NCBI RefSeq assembly: GCF_900089775.1
Contig: NZ_FLOB01000003.1
Location: forward strand, 372,001 to 436,000
DNA length: 64,000 nucleotides
Source: Marinomonas spartinae
Lineage (GTDB): Bacteria; Pseudomonadota; Gammaproteobacteria; Pseudomonadales; Marinomonadaceae
Direction: 5' to 3'
The notes under the pieces are model-generated. The model made no database searches, was not told where the DNA came from, and saw only the letters and a list, made by a program, of their open reading frames with translations. This document shows, piece by piece, positions 43,845 to 54,196 of the stretch; the first letter of the stretch is position 1; each line of letters opens with the position of its first letter. The position numbers and the translations under genes were made by a program.

Positions 43845-45200
43845 ATGAGCATGATGAAAGAAGACTATTCACTGTTACCTTGGTATGAAAGACAATCAGG
43901 TCCCAAACCCGCCAGAGAAAACGATTATAGAACCCCTTACCAACGAGATCGCGCTCGGATCATTCACAGTGCTGCTTTTCGTCGCTTGCAATCTAAAACA
44001 CAAATTCTAGCCATCCGCCAAAATGACTACAGTCGAACACGCTTAACTCACTCGCTCGAAGTTGCGCAAATTGGTAATGGTATCGTCCATCAACTAAGGC
44101 ACAGCTCCCCGGCAAACGCTGACTTTCAGACTTGGCTTGCAGAAGATGCCTTAATAGAAACCGTTTGTTTAAGCCATGACATTGGCCATCCACCTTTTGG
44201 TCACGGTGGGGAAGTCGCGCTGAATTTTATGATGCAAAATAACGGCGGTTTTGAGGGTAATGCACAATCCCTGAGAATTTTAGGTAAGCGCGGCTCTTAC
44301 TCACCAACATATGGCATGGATGTCACCAGAAGGTCCTTGCTCGGTATCTTAAAATACCCTGTACTCTATCAGGATGTGGTGGGGCACTATCCCTCCAAAC
44401 CGGAACGACTCCGCCAATTCAAAGCCTCACAATGGACACCACCCAAATGCGTCTATAAAGAAGAACAAGACTTGCTTGATTGGATTATTGCTCCTTTTAG
44501 CGCAAGCGACAAAGCACGATTTCAAGAGATATACCGCCCCGCCCCTAATACCCATGCTAAATCCAATCATGCCAGTTTTGATACCAGTATAATGGATCTT
44601 GCCGATGACATTGCTTACGGAGTTCATGATCTAGAAGATGCCATCGTGCTTGGCATGGTCACAAAAGAAATGTGGCTAGAGCATTTGGAGCCTAAACTAG
44701 CGGATCTAGGAACCTCTTTTTTTCATAGCAATCTCACCACACTGCGCGGCCAATTATTTAGTCGAGAAAGTCATCTCAGAAAAGAGGCCATTGGCAGCTT
44801 GGTTAGCTGGTTCATCACCTCTTGCCAAGTCGAAGAAAATGCTTCCTTCGAGCATCCTTTATTGCGTTACCAGGTCACTTTACCCGAAGGTCAACGTCAA
44901 GCACTGGCGTTATTAAAAGCGTTTGAAATGCGACACATTATTCAAAAGCCAGAAGTGCAAATGTTGGTGTATAAAGGCCAGCAAATGCTCTTAGAAATGT
45001 TTGAAGCATTAGCTGCTGACCCAATTCGATTATTACCGAAAGAAATCGCCAAAGAGTGGCATCAGACAACCCATGAAAAAGGGCATGATGGTATGAGAAT
45101 TATCTGTGACTATATGTCATCCATGACAGACGACTACGCCAGCCGCATGTATAACAAGCTGTTTGTACCAAGCTTTGGATCCGTTTTTGAACCTATGTGA
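43845..45200 (+). CDS. dNTP triphosphohydrolase (dGTPase family)
   Basis: A 451-residue HD-domain enzyme of the Dgt type. The N-terminal YQRDRARIIHSAAFRRLQSKTQ (split: YQRDRARIIHSAA, FRRLQSKTQ) and RTRLTHSLEVAQIG are family hallmarks. CLSHDIGHPPFGHGGE is the HD metal motif, and a second metal-binding Asp lies in MDLADDIAYGVHDLED. It should cut dGTP or other dNTPs to nucleoside and triphosphate, controlling pools. This subfamily (short form, about 440 residues) has been linked to phage defence by nucleotide depletion. It stands alone. Confidence 0.85.
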   Translation: MSMMKEDYSLLPWYERQSGPKPARENDYRTPYQRDRARIIHSAAFRRLQSKTQILAIRQNDYSRTRLTHSLEVAQIGNGIVHQLRHSSPANADFQTWLAEDALIETVCLSHDIGHPPFGHGGEVALNFMMQNNGGFEGNAQSLRILGKRGSYSPTYGMDVTRRSLLGILKYPVLYQDVVGHYPSKPERLRQFKASQWTPPKCVYKEEQDLLDWIIAPFSASDKARFQEIYRPAPNTHAKSNHASFDTSIMDLADDIAYGVHDLEDAIVLGMVTKEMWLEHLEPKLADLGTSFFHSNLTTLRGQLFSRESHLRKEAIGSLVSWFITSCQVEENASFEHPLLRYQVTLPEGQRQALALLKAFEMRHIIQKPEVQMLVYKGQQMLLEMFEALAADPIRLLPKEIAKEWHQTTHEKGHDGMRIICDYMSSMTDDYASRMYNKLFVPSFGSVFEPM

Positions 45201-45265
45201 TAGATGACAACGCCAATATAGTGTCAAAAATAGGCTTAAGAAGAACAAGAATAGACTAAAACGAA

Positions 45266-45293
45266 GGGAGAGCGTTTAGCAAAACACTCTCCC
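45266..45293 (-). terminator. Possible terminator overlapping the GNAT stop
   Basis: GGGAGAG (45266-45272) and CTCTCCC (45287-45293) form a perfect 7-bp stem with a 14-base loop. On the minus strand TTCGTTTTAG follows, so it may end GNAT transcription. Confidence 0.4.
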
Positions 45294-45770
45294 TAGCAGG
45301 AACACATCTTCTTGGAGCTCTTGGCATGAAGCTATCTTGGGAAGCACCCCCCAAGACTCAAAGCCCTGCTTTTTGAAAAATCGTAGGCTGAGCGTATTTC
45401 TCGCGTAGATATACGCCACCAGATGAGAAAAGTGCAGTGCGTCTTTATGATCGGCCAGGTATTGTATAAACGCCGCTGCCGCACCTTTTCCTCGCCATTG
45501 AGGCAACAAATAAACACTTACTTCTGCAGCCATATCAAACGATGGCAAACCGTAAAAGGGCTCTAATGCGCCCCAACCAATAACCTCTCCCCCAGCGCTC
45601 ACGACAAACATGGGACGCTCTGGTGTGGCACTTTCAACCCACTCCATAACGTCTATCAGGTTAATATCTTTATTGCGATCACCAGACAAAGCAAAGTCAT
45701 CGCCTTGCCGGTAGATGGCCAAAATATCAGGCACATCATCAATGGTCGCAACACGTAGACTAAACACCAT
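45276..45770 (-). CDS. GNAT-family N-acetyltransferase
   Basis: A 164-residue protein with the PhnO/phosphinothricin-acetyltransferase-like layout: RVATIDDVPDILAIY near the start, then VSVYLLPQWRGKGAAAAFI (motif A, with the R-G-K-G-A CoA loop, about 85-103) and NTLSLRFFKKQGFESWGVLP (motif B). The family acetylates amines of small molecules. It is 27 bases past the DUF2333 gene, same strand. Substrate unknown. Confidence 0.8.
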   Translation of the reverse strand: MVFSLRVATIDDVPDILAIYRQGDDFALSGDRNKDINLIDVMEWVESATPERPMFVVSAGGEVIGWGALEPFYGLPSFDMAAEVSVYLLPQWRGKGAAAAFIQYLADHKDALHFSHLVAYIYARNTLSLRFFKKQGFESWGVLPKIASCQELQEDVFLLGRVFC

Positions 45771-45797
45771 GGACTCCTTAAGTGCTAGGGACAGATA

Positions 45798-46847
45798 CTA
45801 GCCCTGCTGCAACAATCGACGCAAATCAATCAAAGCCGCATTGGCACGAGAAATATAAGATGCCATCACCAAAGAGTGATTTGCTAACACACCAAAACCA
45901 CTACCATTGAGGATCATCGGCGACCATACGGTGTCTTGAGTCGCATCTAATTCATGAATAATCTGTCTTAGGCTAACCAAAGCGTTTTTATCTTTTAAGG
46001 TCGGCGCAAAGTCTACTTCAACGGCTCGTAAAATCTCAAGTAACGCCCAAGTTGTTCCACGAGCTTCATAGAACACATTATCTATTTGCATCCAAGGAGT
46101 ACGATGATACGCCCGTTGATGCCCCCCACCGGCAGCATCTTCATCTGATACCCCAGCAGGCGTCATGTTCTCATCAACAACGCTTGCCGATAAGCGTTGT
46201 GCCAAGCTACCAAGGCGAGTATTCACATCAGACAACCAATCCACCAAGTTATCCGCACGCGCATAAAACTTCGCTGGATTACCAGAACCTGACGTACCTG
46301 CCAGCCGATTTAGATAATCCATCAACTCTTTATTACCACGGCGGTATTCACTCTCACTAGAAGGTAATGCCCAGCTTTTGTTATCAAAATTAAATTGAGG
46401 CTCTGCGACTTTTAGATTCACATCTTCTGTTGATTGCGACTGCGAACGACTAAACTCTTTACGCATTGCCCGAGATAAATCTCGAACCTGAACTAACACC
46501 CCAAACTCCCAAGAAGGCATGTTGTCCATAAACACACCCGGTGGCATGACATCATTTGAAATATAACCACCCGGCTTATTCAACAAGGTACTCACTAACT
46601 CGTGCAATGTACTGCCGATTGTATAGCCAACCACCAAAGGCTTGTTGGGGTCATAACCATGCTCAGTCGCTGTTTCTCTAGCCACTTTATTAACATCAAA
46701 CTGAGCTGGCTCATTACTCCAATACATACCAATCACAGTAAGCACGATGACCAATAATAGGATCACTCCTAACACGACCTTCCACAACCACGGAGAGCGC
46801 TCTTGTCCTCTAAACATCGAGCCAAACTTATGCATCATACTCGCCAT
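45798..46847 (-). CDS. DUF2333 membrane-anchored protein
   Basis: A 349-residue protein with one membrane helix near the N-terminus (about 22-44, WKVVLGVILLLVIVLTVIG) and a large periplasmic part. YTIGSTLHELVSTLLNKPGGY, NDVMPPGVFMDNMPSWEFG and FYARADNLVDWL are typical of DUF2333, a gammaproteobacterial family with unknown function. It follows the TPR lipoprotein gene by 9 bases, so the two are probably a small envelope operon, with the GNAT gene as a third member. Confidence 0.85.
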   Translation of the reverse strand: MASMMHKFGSMFRGQERSPWLWKVVLGVILLLVIVLTVIGMYWSNEPAQFDVNKVARETATEHGYDPNKPLVVGYTIGSTLHELVSTLLNKPGGYISNDVMPPGVFMDNMPSWEFGVLVQVRDLSRAMRKEFSRSQSQSTEDVNLKVAEPQFNFDNKSWALPSSESEYRRGNKELMDYLNRLAGTSGSGNPAKFYARADNLVDWLSDVNTRLGSLAQRLSASVVDENMTPAGVSDEDAAGGGHQRAYHRTPWMQIDNVFYEARGTTWALLEILRAVEVDFAPTLKDKNALVSLRQIIHELDATQDTVWSPMILNGSGFGVLANHSLVMASYISRANAALIDLRRLLQQG

Positions 46848-46856
46848 TACCTCACC

Positions 46857-47693
46857 TTAATCCTTTTGTAATTCTATTAAATAGTCGCTGCGATGATAGA
46901 TCATAGCATGCACTCTAAACTCACTGATTCGACTGTTAATAATCTGATACAGCAAACGCGCTTGTTTATCATTTGGCCAATAGATGACGATTTCACTTTT
47001 ATCTTTTGCCACTTTGTCAATTATCGGTTGTATTTTCGCAAGTATCTCGTCATCACTCAAACTAAATAGGTTTTTTGGCAAAAAGTATTGACCATTTTTA
47101 GCTTTTTGCACTTTTTTAACCATCTTTTCAGAGGTATTCGTTACCTTATGCTGACTATCCGTCGGAGTCCGAGCAGGCTCTACTCGTTGAGATACTACTT
47201 GCTGACGACGTTTTTTAAGTCCATCAATGCGATCCTTCATCTCATTAATAACTGGATCTTCAGGATTAACCGAGCCAGCAGAATTAAGGTAAGTCGTAGC
47301 CTGCTTATAACGCCCTTGAATCGCCGCCCGCCAAGCCCAGTCAATATAGGTATCAACAATCTTTTTAATACCCATTGTCGCCTTATAGTTACCGGGGTCA
47401 CGACCAAGCGCCGTTTGAAAATATAAGTTGGCATTATCATCCACAGGTGTAAGCAAACGATTTTCTGCTAATGCCCGCTCCCCTTTCCAAATAAGACGAG
47501 CTGTTACTGTTTTATAGGGACTAAGCTTCGTCTTACTGTATTGGTGCGTTTTCGGTTGGCCCTTTTTGTTACTTGGGCTGACCGCTTTATTGGACTCTGA
47601 AATCGGAGAGTTTTGTGTTGTCTGTTTAATATTTTCTTGGCAACCAACAAGGTAAACCACTGAAAATAATAAAAATAATGTTTTTATTTTCAA
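46857..47693 (-). CDS. Lipoprotein with TPR-like helices, partner of DUF2333
   Basis: A 278-residue protein with a lipoprotein signal (SVVYLVGC, Cys at about 18). A Lys/Ser/Gln-rich linker leads to a TPR-like helical region (about 65-165: LIWKGERALAENRL, YFQTALGRDPGNYKATMG, ATTYLNSAGSVNPEDP). The C-terminus (about 235-278) reads IVIYWPNDKQARLLYQIIN, then FRVHAMIYHRSDYLIEL, a folded domain I cannot name. It starts the minus-strand operon with DUF2333; function is unknown. It is divergent from dsbD. Confidence 0.6.
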   Translation of the reverse strand: MKIKTLFLLFSVVYLVGCQENIKQTTQNSPISESNKAVSPSNKKGQPKTHQYSKTKLSPYKTVTARLIWKGERALAENRLLTPVDDNANLYFQTALGRDPGNYKATMGIKKIVDTYIDWAWRAAIQGRYKQATTYLNSAGSVNPEDPVINEMKDRIDGLKKRRQQVVSQRVEPARTPTDSQHKVTNTSEKMVKKVQKAKNGQYFLPKNLFSLSDDEILAKIQPIIDKVAKDKSEIVIYWPNDKQARLLYQIINSRISEFRVHAMIYHRSDYLIELQKD

Positions 47694-47798
47694 TTTAACC
47701 CCTTTTAACTAGCAACTTCTGCAAGGATTGATAGTCTATATAGACTGTCAGCGTGAAGGAATAAAGTCACGCGTTCAACTCATTCTATGTAGATTGTT

Positions 47799-49610
47799 AT
47801 GCGATTAATTTGTCTATTTGTTTTACTCTTTCTTCAAGGCACAGCCTATGCCTTTAATTTCAACGCCCCTCAAAGCAGTTTTGAACCCTCATTTTTAAAG
47901 GCACAAGACGCTTTTCAACTGTCTTTCGATACCTCTCAAAACGGCAAATTGGTCGCCCACTGGAACATTGCTAACGGTTATTATTTATACCAGAGTCGTA
48001 TTTCACTTTCTGGTCCTCAAGCGGACAAACTGGAGATTACTCAATTCCCAGATGGCGAACACAAAACCGACCCTTATTTTGGCAAAGTTATTATATATAA
48101 ACATTCTCTTTTTCTACCTATCTCTTATAAAACCACATTAGCACCAGGCACGATCATCCATGCCAAATTGCATTACCAGGGCTGTGCAGACAAAGGGCTT
48201 TGCTATCCACCACAAACAGTTCCTATTGAGTTCACCGTTCCCAAGCCCATAAAAGGTCAGCCCTCCGCACAATCACAGGCAATACAAAACAGTCCTGTTA
48301 ACAAGTCGGATGCTAGCCAAGTAACCTTGTCACAAGCCAATTCGATTAGCCAAACAATAATGGAAAGCTCTTTTGGGGTCGCTCTGTTCGCCGTGTTTGT
48401 ATTTGGCCTATTGCTCTCTTTCACACCTTGTGTTTTGCCAATGGTACCCATTGTTAGCGCCATTGTTGTAGGTACTCGCCGCTCCAGACTAGGAGCCTTT
48501 TATTACAGTGCCATCTACGTACTCGCCATGGCTCTAACCTATAGCGCCATTGGCGCATTAGCTGGTGCCTTTGGCATAGGGTTAAATCTACAAGCACAAT
48601 TACAAAGCCCTATTATATTAAGCATTAGCGCCGCCTTATTTATTCTCTTAGCCTTGTCTATGTTTGGTGTCTTTGAATTACGCCTGCCCGCCGCTTGGCA
48701 AACACGCTTACAGCAAACGAATAATAATCGCCACACCAGTGTTAGCTCAACGCTGAATACATTTCTGGCAGGTGTTCTTGCCACATTAGTCGTTTCTCCT
48801 TGTTTATCCGCCCCAATGGCAGGAGTGTTACTGTACATTTCAAGCCAAGGTGATATTTGGTATGGAGCCCTCATACTATTCGTAATGGGGCTTGGCATGG
48901 GCATCCCTCTTTTGTTAGTGGGCCTGTTTGGCGCCAAAATACTTCCTAAAAGCGGCCCCTGGCTGAATGACATAAAAGCCATCATGGGGTTTGGTCTGCT
49001 ATCCATTGCGATCTGGCTGTTAGTTCGCTGGTTACCAGCCAGCATTGAATTGTTTTTATGGGGGGCGCTAGCACTAGGAATCGCCAGCTACTTTTGGCAC
49101 CAAATAAAAATGAACAACTCACACCCTGTTCGTTGGTTTTTTGCCCTTCTCTTTACATTCATTGGGGCGGTAGAGCTATATGGAGGCACAACCGATGCCA
49201 ACTCTCCGCTAACGCCTATTAAAAGTGTGACAAGCCATCAGACTCAAGCCGTCCCTTTTAAAACTACTATCCACAACCTATCAGAATTGCAATCTGTGAT
49301 TGACAATGGTGATACGCGCCCCATCGTGTTAGATGTTTATGCTGACTGGTGCATTAGTTGCCAAATACTGGAACATGAAATCTTTCAAGCAAAAGAGATA
49401 CAACCCTTACTCAAACAAGTTCAACTGGTACGAGTAGATGTCACCGATAATACCAAGGATAACAAAGCATTTATGAAACACTTTCACATTTTTGGCCCAC
49501 CCGCCTTACTCTTCATAAATGCTCAAGGACAAGAACAAAAGTCCCTCTCATTAATTGGAGAACCCAGTAAACAGGACGTATTGACACGACTTAAGTTTGT
49601 AACAAATTGA
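47799..49610 (+). CDS. dsbD: Thiol:disulfide interchange protein DsbD
   Basis: A 603-residue protein with a signal peptide and three redox modules. The N-terminal periplasmic domain has the Cys pair in GCADKGLCYPP (Cys129 and Cys135). Eight membrane helices (about 190-450) hold FTPCVLPMVPIV and SPCLSAPMAGV. The C-terminal thioredoxin domain has YADWCISCQ. Electrons pass from cytosolic thioredoxin through these pairs to periplasmic DsbC and CcmG, keeping them reduced. The thioredoxin motif is CISC rather than the usual CVAC or CVSC. Gene order next to accBC is common in gammaproteobacteria. Confidence 0.93.
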   Translation: MRLICLFVLLFLQGTAYAFNFNAPQSSFEPSFLKAQDAFQLSFDTSQNGKLVAHWNIANGYYLYQSRISLSGPQADKLEITQFPDGEHKTDPYFGKVIIYKHSLFLPISYKTTLAPGTIIHAKLHYQGCADKGLCYPPQTVPIEFTVPKPIKGQPSAQSQAIQNSPVNKSDASQVTLSQANSISQTIMESSFGVALFAVFVFGLLLSFTPCVLPMVPIVSAIVVGTRRSRLGAFYYSAIYVLAMALTYSAIGALAGAFGIGLNLQAQLQSPIILSISAALFILLALSMFGVFELRLPAAWQTRLQQTNNNRHTSVSSTLNTFLAGVLATLVVSPCLSAPMAGVLLYISSQGDIWYGALILFVMGLGMGIPLLLVGLFGAKILPKSGPWLNDIKAIMGFGLLSIAIWLLVRWLPASIELFLWGALALGIASYFWHQIKMNNSHPVRWFFALLFTFIGAVELYGGTTDANSPLTPIKSVTSHQTQAVPFKTTIHNLSELQSVIDNGDTRPIVLDVYADWCISCQILEHEIFQAKEIQPLLKQVQLVRVDVTDNTKDNKAFMKHFHIFGPPALLFINAQGQEQKSLSLIGEPSKQDVLTRLKFVTN

Positions 49611-49905
49611 AAAGCAAACAAGAAATAAACCCAACGAAAAAAGGTTTACAGCTGATCAAAAATAGACCTCACCGCTATTTTATGTGTTTTTTTACTGCAT
49701 AACTGGACAATATCGCGTTTTTTAACGATAATTTCCCGTCACATAGCTCTGCCCTTCACACTTGAGTCTTGCGTTACAATAGGAATCGAACAAAGTTTTG
49801 CTCCTATTTTTACAAAGGCTCTTTATATTCAGAGCATGCCAGATTCTTAATGATTAGCCTTTACCAAAAGCGCTAAACAATAAACACCGACAGAAGAGAG
49901 TAACA

Positions 49906-50358
49906 ATGGATATTCGCAAAATTAAAAAACTAATCGAGCTTTTAGAAGAATCAAATGTCTATGAGATCGAAATCAAAGAAGGCGAAGAAGCAGTTCGTAT
50001 CAGTCGTGGCGGTGCTCCAGTTCAAATGGCTCCACAAATGATGGCCAGTGCCCCTGTTCAACAAGCTCCAGCATCGGCTCCAGCAGCGTCTTCTGCAGCC
50101 CCTGAGGCGGCGGCCACTATTTCAGGCCACACCGTTAACTCTCCAATGGTTGGTACTTACTACAAATCTTCAGCACCTGGCGCAAAGCCTTTCGTTGAAG
50201 TTGGCCAACAAGTCAATGCAGGCGATACCATCTGTATCGTAGAAGCGATGAAAATGATGAACCAGATCGAAGCGGACAAATCCGGTACTATCGGCGCCAT
50301 TCTTGTTGAAGACGGCGAGCCCGTTGAATTTGATCAACCACTTGTTACCATCGTTTAA
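49906..50358 (+). CDS. accB: Biotin carboxyl carrier protein of acetyl-CoA carboxylase
   Basis: A 150-residue protein with an N-terminal helical part ([16 protein letters not shown]), a Pro/Ala-rich linker (about 45-72) and a C-terminal biotinyl domain (about 75-150) with the biotin-accepting lysine in [16 protein letters not shown]. It carries carboxybiotin between AccC and AccAD for malonyl-CoA. A 295-bp AT-rich region without a gene precedes it and should hold the accBC promoter. AGAGAGTAAC lies just upstream of the ATG. It is 21 bases ahead of accC. Confidence 0.95.
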   Translation: MDIRKIKKLIELLEESNVYEIEIKEGEEAVRISRGGAPVQMAPQMMASAPVQQAPASAPAASSAAPEAAATISGHTVNSPMVGTYYKSSAPGAKPFVEVGQQVNAGDTICIVEAMKMMNQIEADKSGTIGAILVEDGEPVEFDQPLVTIV

Positions 50359-50379
50359 TCCACAGCAATAGGTTTCATC

Positions 50380-51720
50380 ATGCTAGATAAGGTATTGATT
50401 GCAAACCGAGGCGAAATCGCGTTGCGTATTTTACGCGCGTGTAAAGAACTCGGCATCAAAACCGTTGCGGTTCACTCTAAAATCGACCGCGACTTACTTC
50501 ATGTTCGCTTAGCAGACGAGTCTATCTGTATCGGACCCAACCCTTCCACAGGCAGTTACTTGAATGTGCCTGCGATTATTAGTGCAGCGGAATTAACGGA
50601 TACTTCCGGTATTCACCCCGGATACGGTTTCCTTGCTGAGAACGCAGACTTCGCAGAACAGGTAGAACGTTCTGGATTTGCTTTCATCGGTCCAAGAGCA
50701 GAAACCATTCGTCTGATGGGCGATAAAGTATCTGCGATTAAAGCGATGAAAGAAGCAGGTGTCCCCACGGTCCCAGGATCGAACGGCCCCGTTCCTCACG
50801 ATCCAGATGAATGTCTTCGCATTGCTCGCGAAATAGGCTTCCCCGTTATCATTAAAGCCGCTGCGGGTGGTGGTGGTCGTGGTATGCGCGTTGTTCACAA
50901 CGAAGGCAGCCTACTTAAGTCAATCAGTGTTACACAGTCTGAAGCAGGCTCTTACTTCGGTGATAGTACGGTTTATATGGAAAAATTCCTACAAAACCCT
51001 CGCCACGTTGAGGTGCAAGTCCTCGCTGACGGACAAGGTAACGCGGTGCATTTATTTGACCGTGATTGCTCTTTGCAACGACGCCACCAAAAAGTCATTG
51101 AAGAAGCACCAGCTCCTATGCTCGACGAAGCCTCTCGTCAGGCATGCTTACAAGCTTGTGTTGATGCTTGTATTAAGATCAATTATCGCGGCGCAGGTAC
51201 CTTTGAGTTTTTATACGAAGACGGAAACTTCTACTTCATCGAAATGAACACTCGTGTTCAGGTAGAGCATCCTGTTACGGAAATGGTGACGGGCGTTGAC
51301 ATCGTAAAAGAGCAACTGCGCATCGCAAGCGGTCTACCGTTGTCTTTGAAACAAGAAGACATCAAGCTTAATGGCCACGCTGTCGAGGCTCGAATCAACG
51401 CAGAAGACCCAAAAACCTTTATGCCAAGCCCTGGAAAAGTCAACTACTTCCATGCTCCTGGTGGTATGGGTGTTCGCGTCGACTCGCACTTGTACAGTGG
51501 TTACTCTGTGCCACCGACTTACGACTCCATGATCGCGAAAATCATCTGCCATGGCCCTACTCGTACAGAAGCGCTTAAGCGTCTGTCTGGTGCTCTTGAT
51601 GAAACCTTTATCGACGGCATTAAGAGCAATATCTCCATGCAAAAAGAATTAACGGAAGACCTCAATTTTATTGCTGGCGGCGTTAATATTCATTATCTAG
51701 AGAAAAAGCTCGGCCTATAA
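50380..51720 (+). CDS. accC: Biotin carboxylase subunit of acetyl-CoA carboxylase
   Basis: A 446-residue ATP-grasp enzyme, full length for the family. The N-terminal domain begins [19 protein letters not shown]. The glycine-rich ATP loop is [13 protein letters not shown] (about 162-174). The active site has [18 protein letters not shown] (Glu, Asn, Arg for ATP-Mg and bicarbonate). It carboxylates biotin on AccB. It is 21 bases after accB and followed by a strong terminator. Confidence 0.97.
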   Translation: MLDKVLIANRGEIALRILRACKELGIKTVAVHSKIDRDLLHVRLADESICIGPNPSTGSYLNVPAIISAAELTDTSGIHPGYGFLAENADFAEQVERSGFAFIGPRAETIRLMGDKVSAIKAMKEAGVPTVPGSNGPVPHDPDECLRIAREIGFPVIIKAAAGGGGRGMRVVHNEGSLLKSISVTQSEAGSYFGDSTVYMEKFLQNPRHVEVQVLADGQGNAVHLFDRDCSLQRRHQKVIEEAPAPMLDEASRQACLQACVDACIKINYRGAGTFEFLYEDGNFYFIEMNTRVQVEHPVTEMVTGVDIVKEQLRIASGLPLSLKQEDIKLNGHAVEARINAEDPKTFMPSPGKVNYFHAPGGMGVRVDSHLYSGYSVPPTYDSMIAKIICHGPTRTEALKRLSGALDETFIDGIKSNISMQKELTEDLNFIAGGVNIHYLEKKLGL

Positions 51721-51744
51721 AAGGCAAAGAGATTCTCTCTTAAT

Positions 51745-51785
51745 CGGCCCTTAGTGATTAAAATCATTAAGGGCCGTCATTTTCT
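51745..51785 (+). terminator. Intrinsic terminator after accBC
   Basis: CGGCCCTTAGTGAT (51745-51758) and ATCATTAAGGGCCG (51763-51776) form a 14-bp stem with one G-U pair and a four-base loop; a T-rich run follows. Confidence 0.8.
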
Positions 51786-51849
51786 TCTCGCGTCCCCCTT
51801 CGTGCTTCGTTATCCTATTCACTGATTTGTTTTATTCGGATTGCTTTTT

Positions 51850-52743
51850 ATGCCTTGGCTTCAAATACGTCTACACACTACCCCTGATCATGTTCCTAGC
51901 TTTGAAGACACCCTTCTAGATTGCGGCGCCATGGTTGTCACGTTCGAAGATGTCCATGATGACCCCGTATATGAACCTGACCTTAACACCACTCCCCTTT
52001 GGAAACACACCAAAGTTACAGGCCTTTTTGAAGCCGATGCAGATATTGGCCACATTCGCCCTGCAATTGAGCACAAAGCAGAGTCGCTTGGCGAAACCGA
52101 CATCGATATAAAAATAGAGATAGTCGAAGACAAAGATTGGGAACGAGAGTGGATGGACAGCTATCATCCTATCCAATTTGGCAAACGTCTTTGGGTTTGC
52201 CCAAGCTGGCGAGACGTACCTGACGAAAATGCAGTGACATTGATGCTGGATCCTGGCTTAGCCTTTGGCACTGGCACCCATCCAACCACCGCACTATGCT
52301 TACAATGGCTAGACTCAATTGATTGTCAAAACAAAACCATCATCGATTACGGCTGCGGCTCTGGCATCCTTGGTATTGCAGGCCTATTACTTGGAGCCAA
52401 TAAAATGGTTGGCATCGACATAGATCCTCAAGCTGTGCAAGCAACACAAGCAAATGCTGAGCGTAATCAAATTGACTCAAACCGAATCGAGGTAAAATTG
52501 CCGCCATATGAATCAGACCTACAAGCAGACATTGTAGTCGCCAACATTCTGGCCGGACCGCTAGCTCAATTGGCAACCACCATTTCGGCGTTAGTTATAG
52601 CTGGCGGACAACTTGCCCTATCTGGCATTTTGGTCAATCAAGCCGAAGAAGTCATTCTGGCGTACCAAGATTGGTTTACCATTGAGTCTGTTGTCGAGCA
52701 GGATGAATGGGTTCGTATCGTGGGCACCAAAAACCCCGAATAA
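51850..52743 (+). CDS. prmA: Ribosomal protein L11 methyltransferase
   Basis: A 297-residue SAM-dependent methyltransferase of the PrmA family. The start MPWLQIRL is typical, so I used ATG at 51850 and not the TTG at 51841. DKDWEREWMDSYHPIQFGKRLWV, split as DWEREWMDSYHP and FGKRLWVCPSW, is the PrmA interdomain signature. LDPGLAFGTGTHPTTALCL, then IDYGCGSGILGIA (SAM motif I) and VVANILAGPL (the N-P/I-L-A motif) complete it. It trimethylates L11. Gene order with the zinc-ribbon gene, dusB and fis is common in this group. Confidence 0.93.
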   Translation: MPWLQIRLHTTPDHVPSFEDTLLDCGAMVVTFEDVHDDPVYEPDLNTTPLWKHTKVTGLFEADADIGHIRPAIEHKAESLGETDIDIKIEIVEDKDWEREWMDSYHPIQFGKRLWVCPSWRDVPDENAVTLMLDPGLAFGTGTHPTTALCLQWLDSIDCQNKTIIDYGCGSGILGIAGLLLGANKMVGIDIDPQAVQATQANAERNQIDSNRIEVKLPPYESDLQADIVVANILAGPLAQLATTISALVIAGGQLALSGILVNQAEEVILAYQDWFTIESVVEQDEWVRIVGTKNPE

Positions 52744-52840
52744 AAATCTGCTCACAATGTCTATCACATTGTAAAATTTGATTTTTTAAGCGAATATTGA
52801 CATTTACCCTAGAAATCGATTACTGGAAGGCTGCCCTCTA

Positions 52841-54196
52841 ATGACCGAAAGCTTCATCACTCGTTGTCCAAAATGTTCCACTGCATTTCGTGTGAACAAT
52901 GACGTATTGAGCATGGCTAAAGGCAAGGTACGTTGTGGTCAGTGCTTCCATATTTTCGATGCCAAACAACATATTGACGCGGCAAAAAAAAACACTCACC
53001 AAACACCTCAAGAAAACAGGCTTTCTGAGACAGAAGCATCAAGCTCCCCAAAACCTGCACCTAAAAACCCTCCTGAATCACCCAAAAGTAGCACAATGCT
53101 CTTTACCTCTGCAGATGAGGAACCCGTTAACCCAGAATGGCTACAAACCTTGTTTACAGAAGATGATCTGGCTCCCGGCTCATCCGAAGACTTTCGTTTT
53201 TCACACCAATCACCACAGCCAACAACAGACACTCACAGATCGGCCGATACAAAATCTACCAACGCGACTAAAAAACCAGCACAAGTTAAGCAAGATAACC
53301 CCGATATTCAAGCGACTGTATCGGAGCAAAAACAAGCTTCCCCCAAGTTATCAGAACATGCGGAAAAAGACTTAGCCCCTTGGGAAAGAGAGCTGGCAGA
53401 AGTCGAACAAGCCATTCGTACCAAACCTTCTAGTACGAGTACCCTCCCCCCTAAAAAGGAAGGAACGCTTAAAAACTTACAACAAAGTGACCTCATAGAC
53501 AAAATAGACAGCCGTATTAACTCGCAGCCCAACCAGCCAGAACCAGATTATATGCAAGCCCTGCATTCATTAGCGCAAAACGTCGCTGAAAGCTCACCTG
53601 CAGGAGAGACAACACCTAGTTACACCCTCAATACCATCGGCGCTTACGGCACCACAGACCCATTAATGGGCGATTATTATACCGAGCAGGTAGATAAGAA
53701 AAAAACAGCCAAAACCTGGATTTGGACGCTGGGCTGCTTCCTTGGACTGATGTTATTAATTGCACAAATGACATCCACTTTTTTTGAACAAGGTAGCCGC
53801 TCTGAAACCTTCCGAGGCTTTTATCGCACCCTTTGCGCCTATTCAGGTTGCACACTCCCTTCGTTTGAAAATATCAAAGCTATCAGCATTGAACACGTTC
53901 GGATACAAAGCCACCCAAACCAGCCTGACGCCTTGCTTGTTAATGCAATCATGACTAATAACAGCCGATACGCTCAACCTATGCCCAAACTAGCCTTAGA
54001 GTTTTTTGACCTCAATGGAGCCCCAGTCGCAGCTCGACTCTTTGCCCCCCATAATTACCTTGATAAAGATTTCCTAGACATCACTTATATGCCACCTAAG
54101 ACCCCTATCCACATTGTTATCCCTATACAAGATCCCGGCGATAGAGCAGTTACCCATCAGCTGAGAATTTTCCCAGCAGACACCCGCTCCTATTAG
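52841..54196 (+). CDS. Zinc-ribbon and DUF3426 membrane protein
   Basis: A 451-residue protein. The N-terminal MJ0042-type zinc ribbon (about 8-44) has RCPKCSTAFRV and VRCGQCFHIFDA. A long low-complexity, Ser/Pro/Gln/Lys-rich middle (about 45-260) follows. One membrane helix (about 298-318, TWIWTLGCFLGLMLLIA) and a C-terminal DUF3426 periplasmic domain (about 325-451, with YAQPMPKLALEFFDLNGAPVA, split as YAQPMPKLALEF and FDLNGAPVAA) end it. Its usual place is between prmA and dusB. Function is unknown; the layout suggests a cytosolic sensor ribbon tied to a periplasmic domain. Confidence 0.85.
   Translation: MTESFITRCPKCSTAFRVNNDVLSMAKGKVRCGQCFHIFDAKQHIDAAKKNTHQTPQENRLSETEASSSPKPAPKNPPESPKSSTMLFTSADEEPVNPEWLQTLFTEDDLAPGSSEDFRFSHQSPQPTTDTHRSADTKSTNATKKPAQVKQDNPDIQATVSEQKQASPKLSEHAEKDLAPWERELAEVEQAIRTKPSSTSTLPPKKEGTLKNLQQSDLIDKIDSRINSQPNQPEPDYMQALHSLAQNVAESSPAGETTPSYTLNTIGAYGTTDPLMGDYYTEQVDKKKTAKTWIWTLGCFLGLMLLIAQMTSTFFEQGSRSETFRGFYRTLCAYSGCTLPSFENIKAISIEHVRIQSHPNQPDALLVNAIMTNNSRYAQPMPKLALEFFDLNGAPVAARLFAPHNYLDKDFLDITYMPPKTPIHIVIPIQDPGDRAVTHQLRIFPADTRSY

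Noticed and set aside
50593..50898. 101-residue minus-strand frame in accC
   Set aside because: Antisense shadow of a strongly conserved gene.
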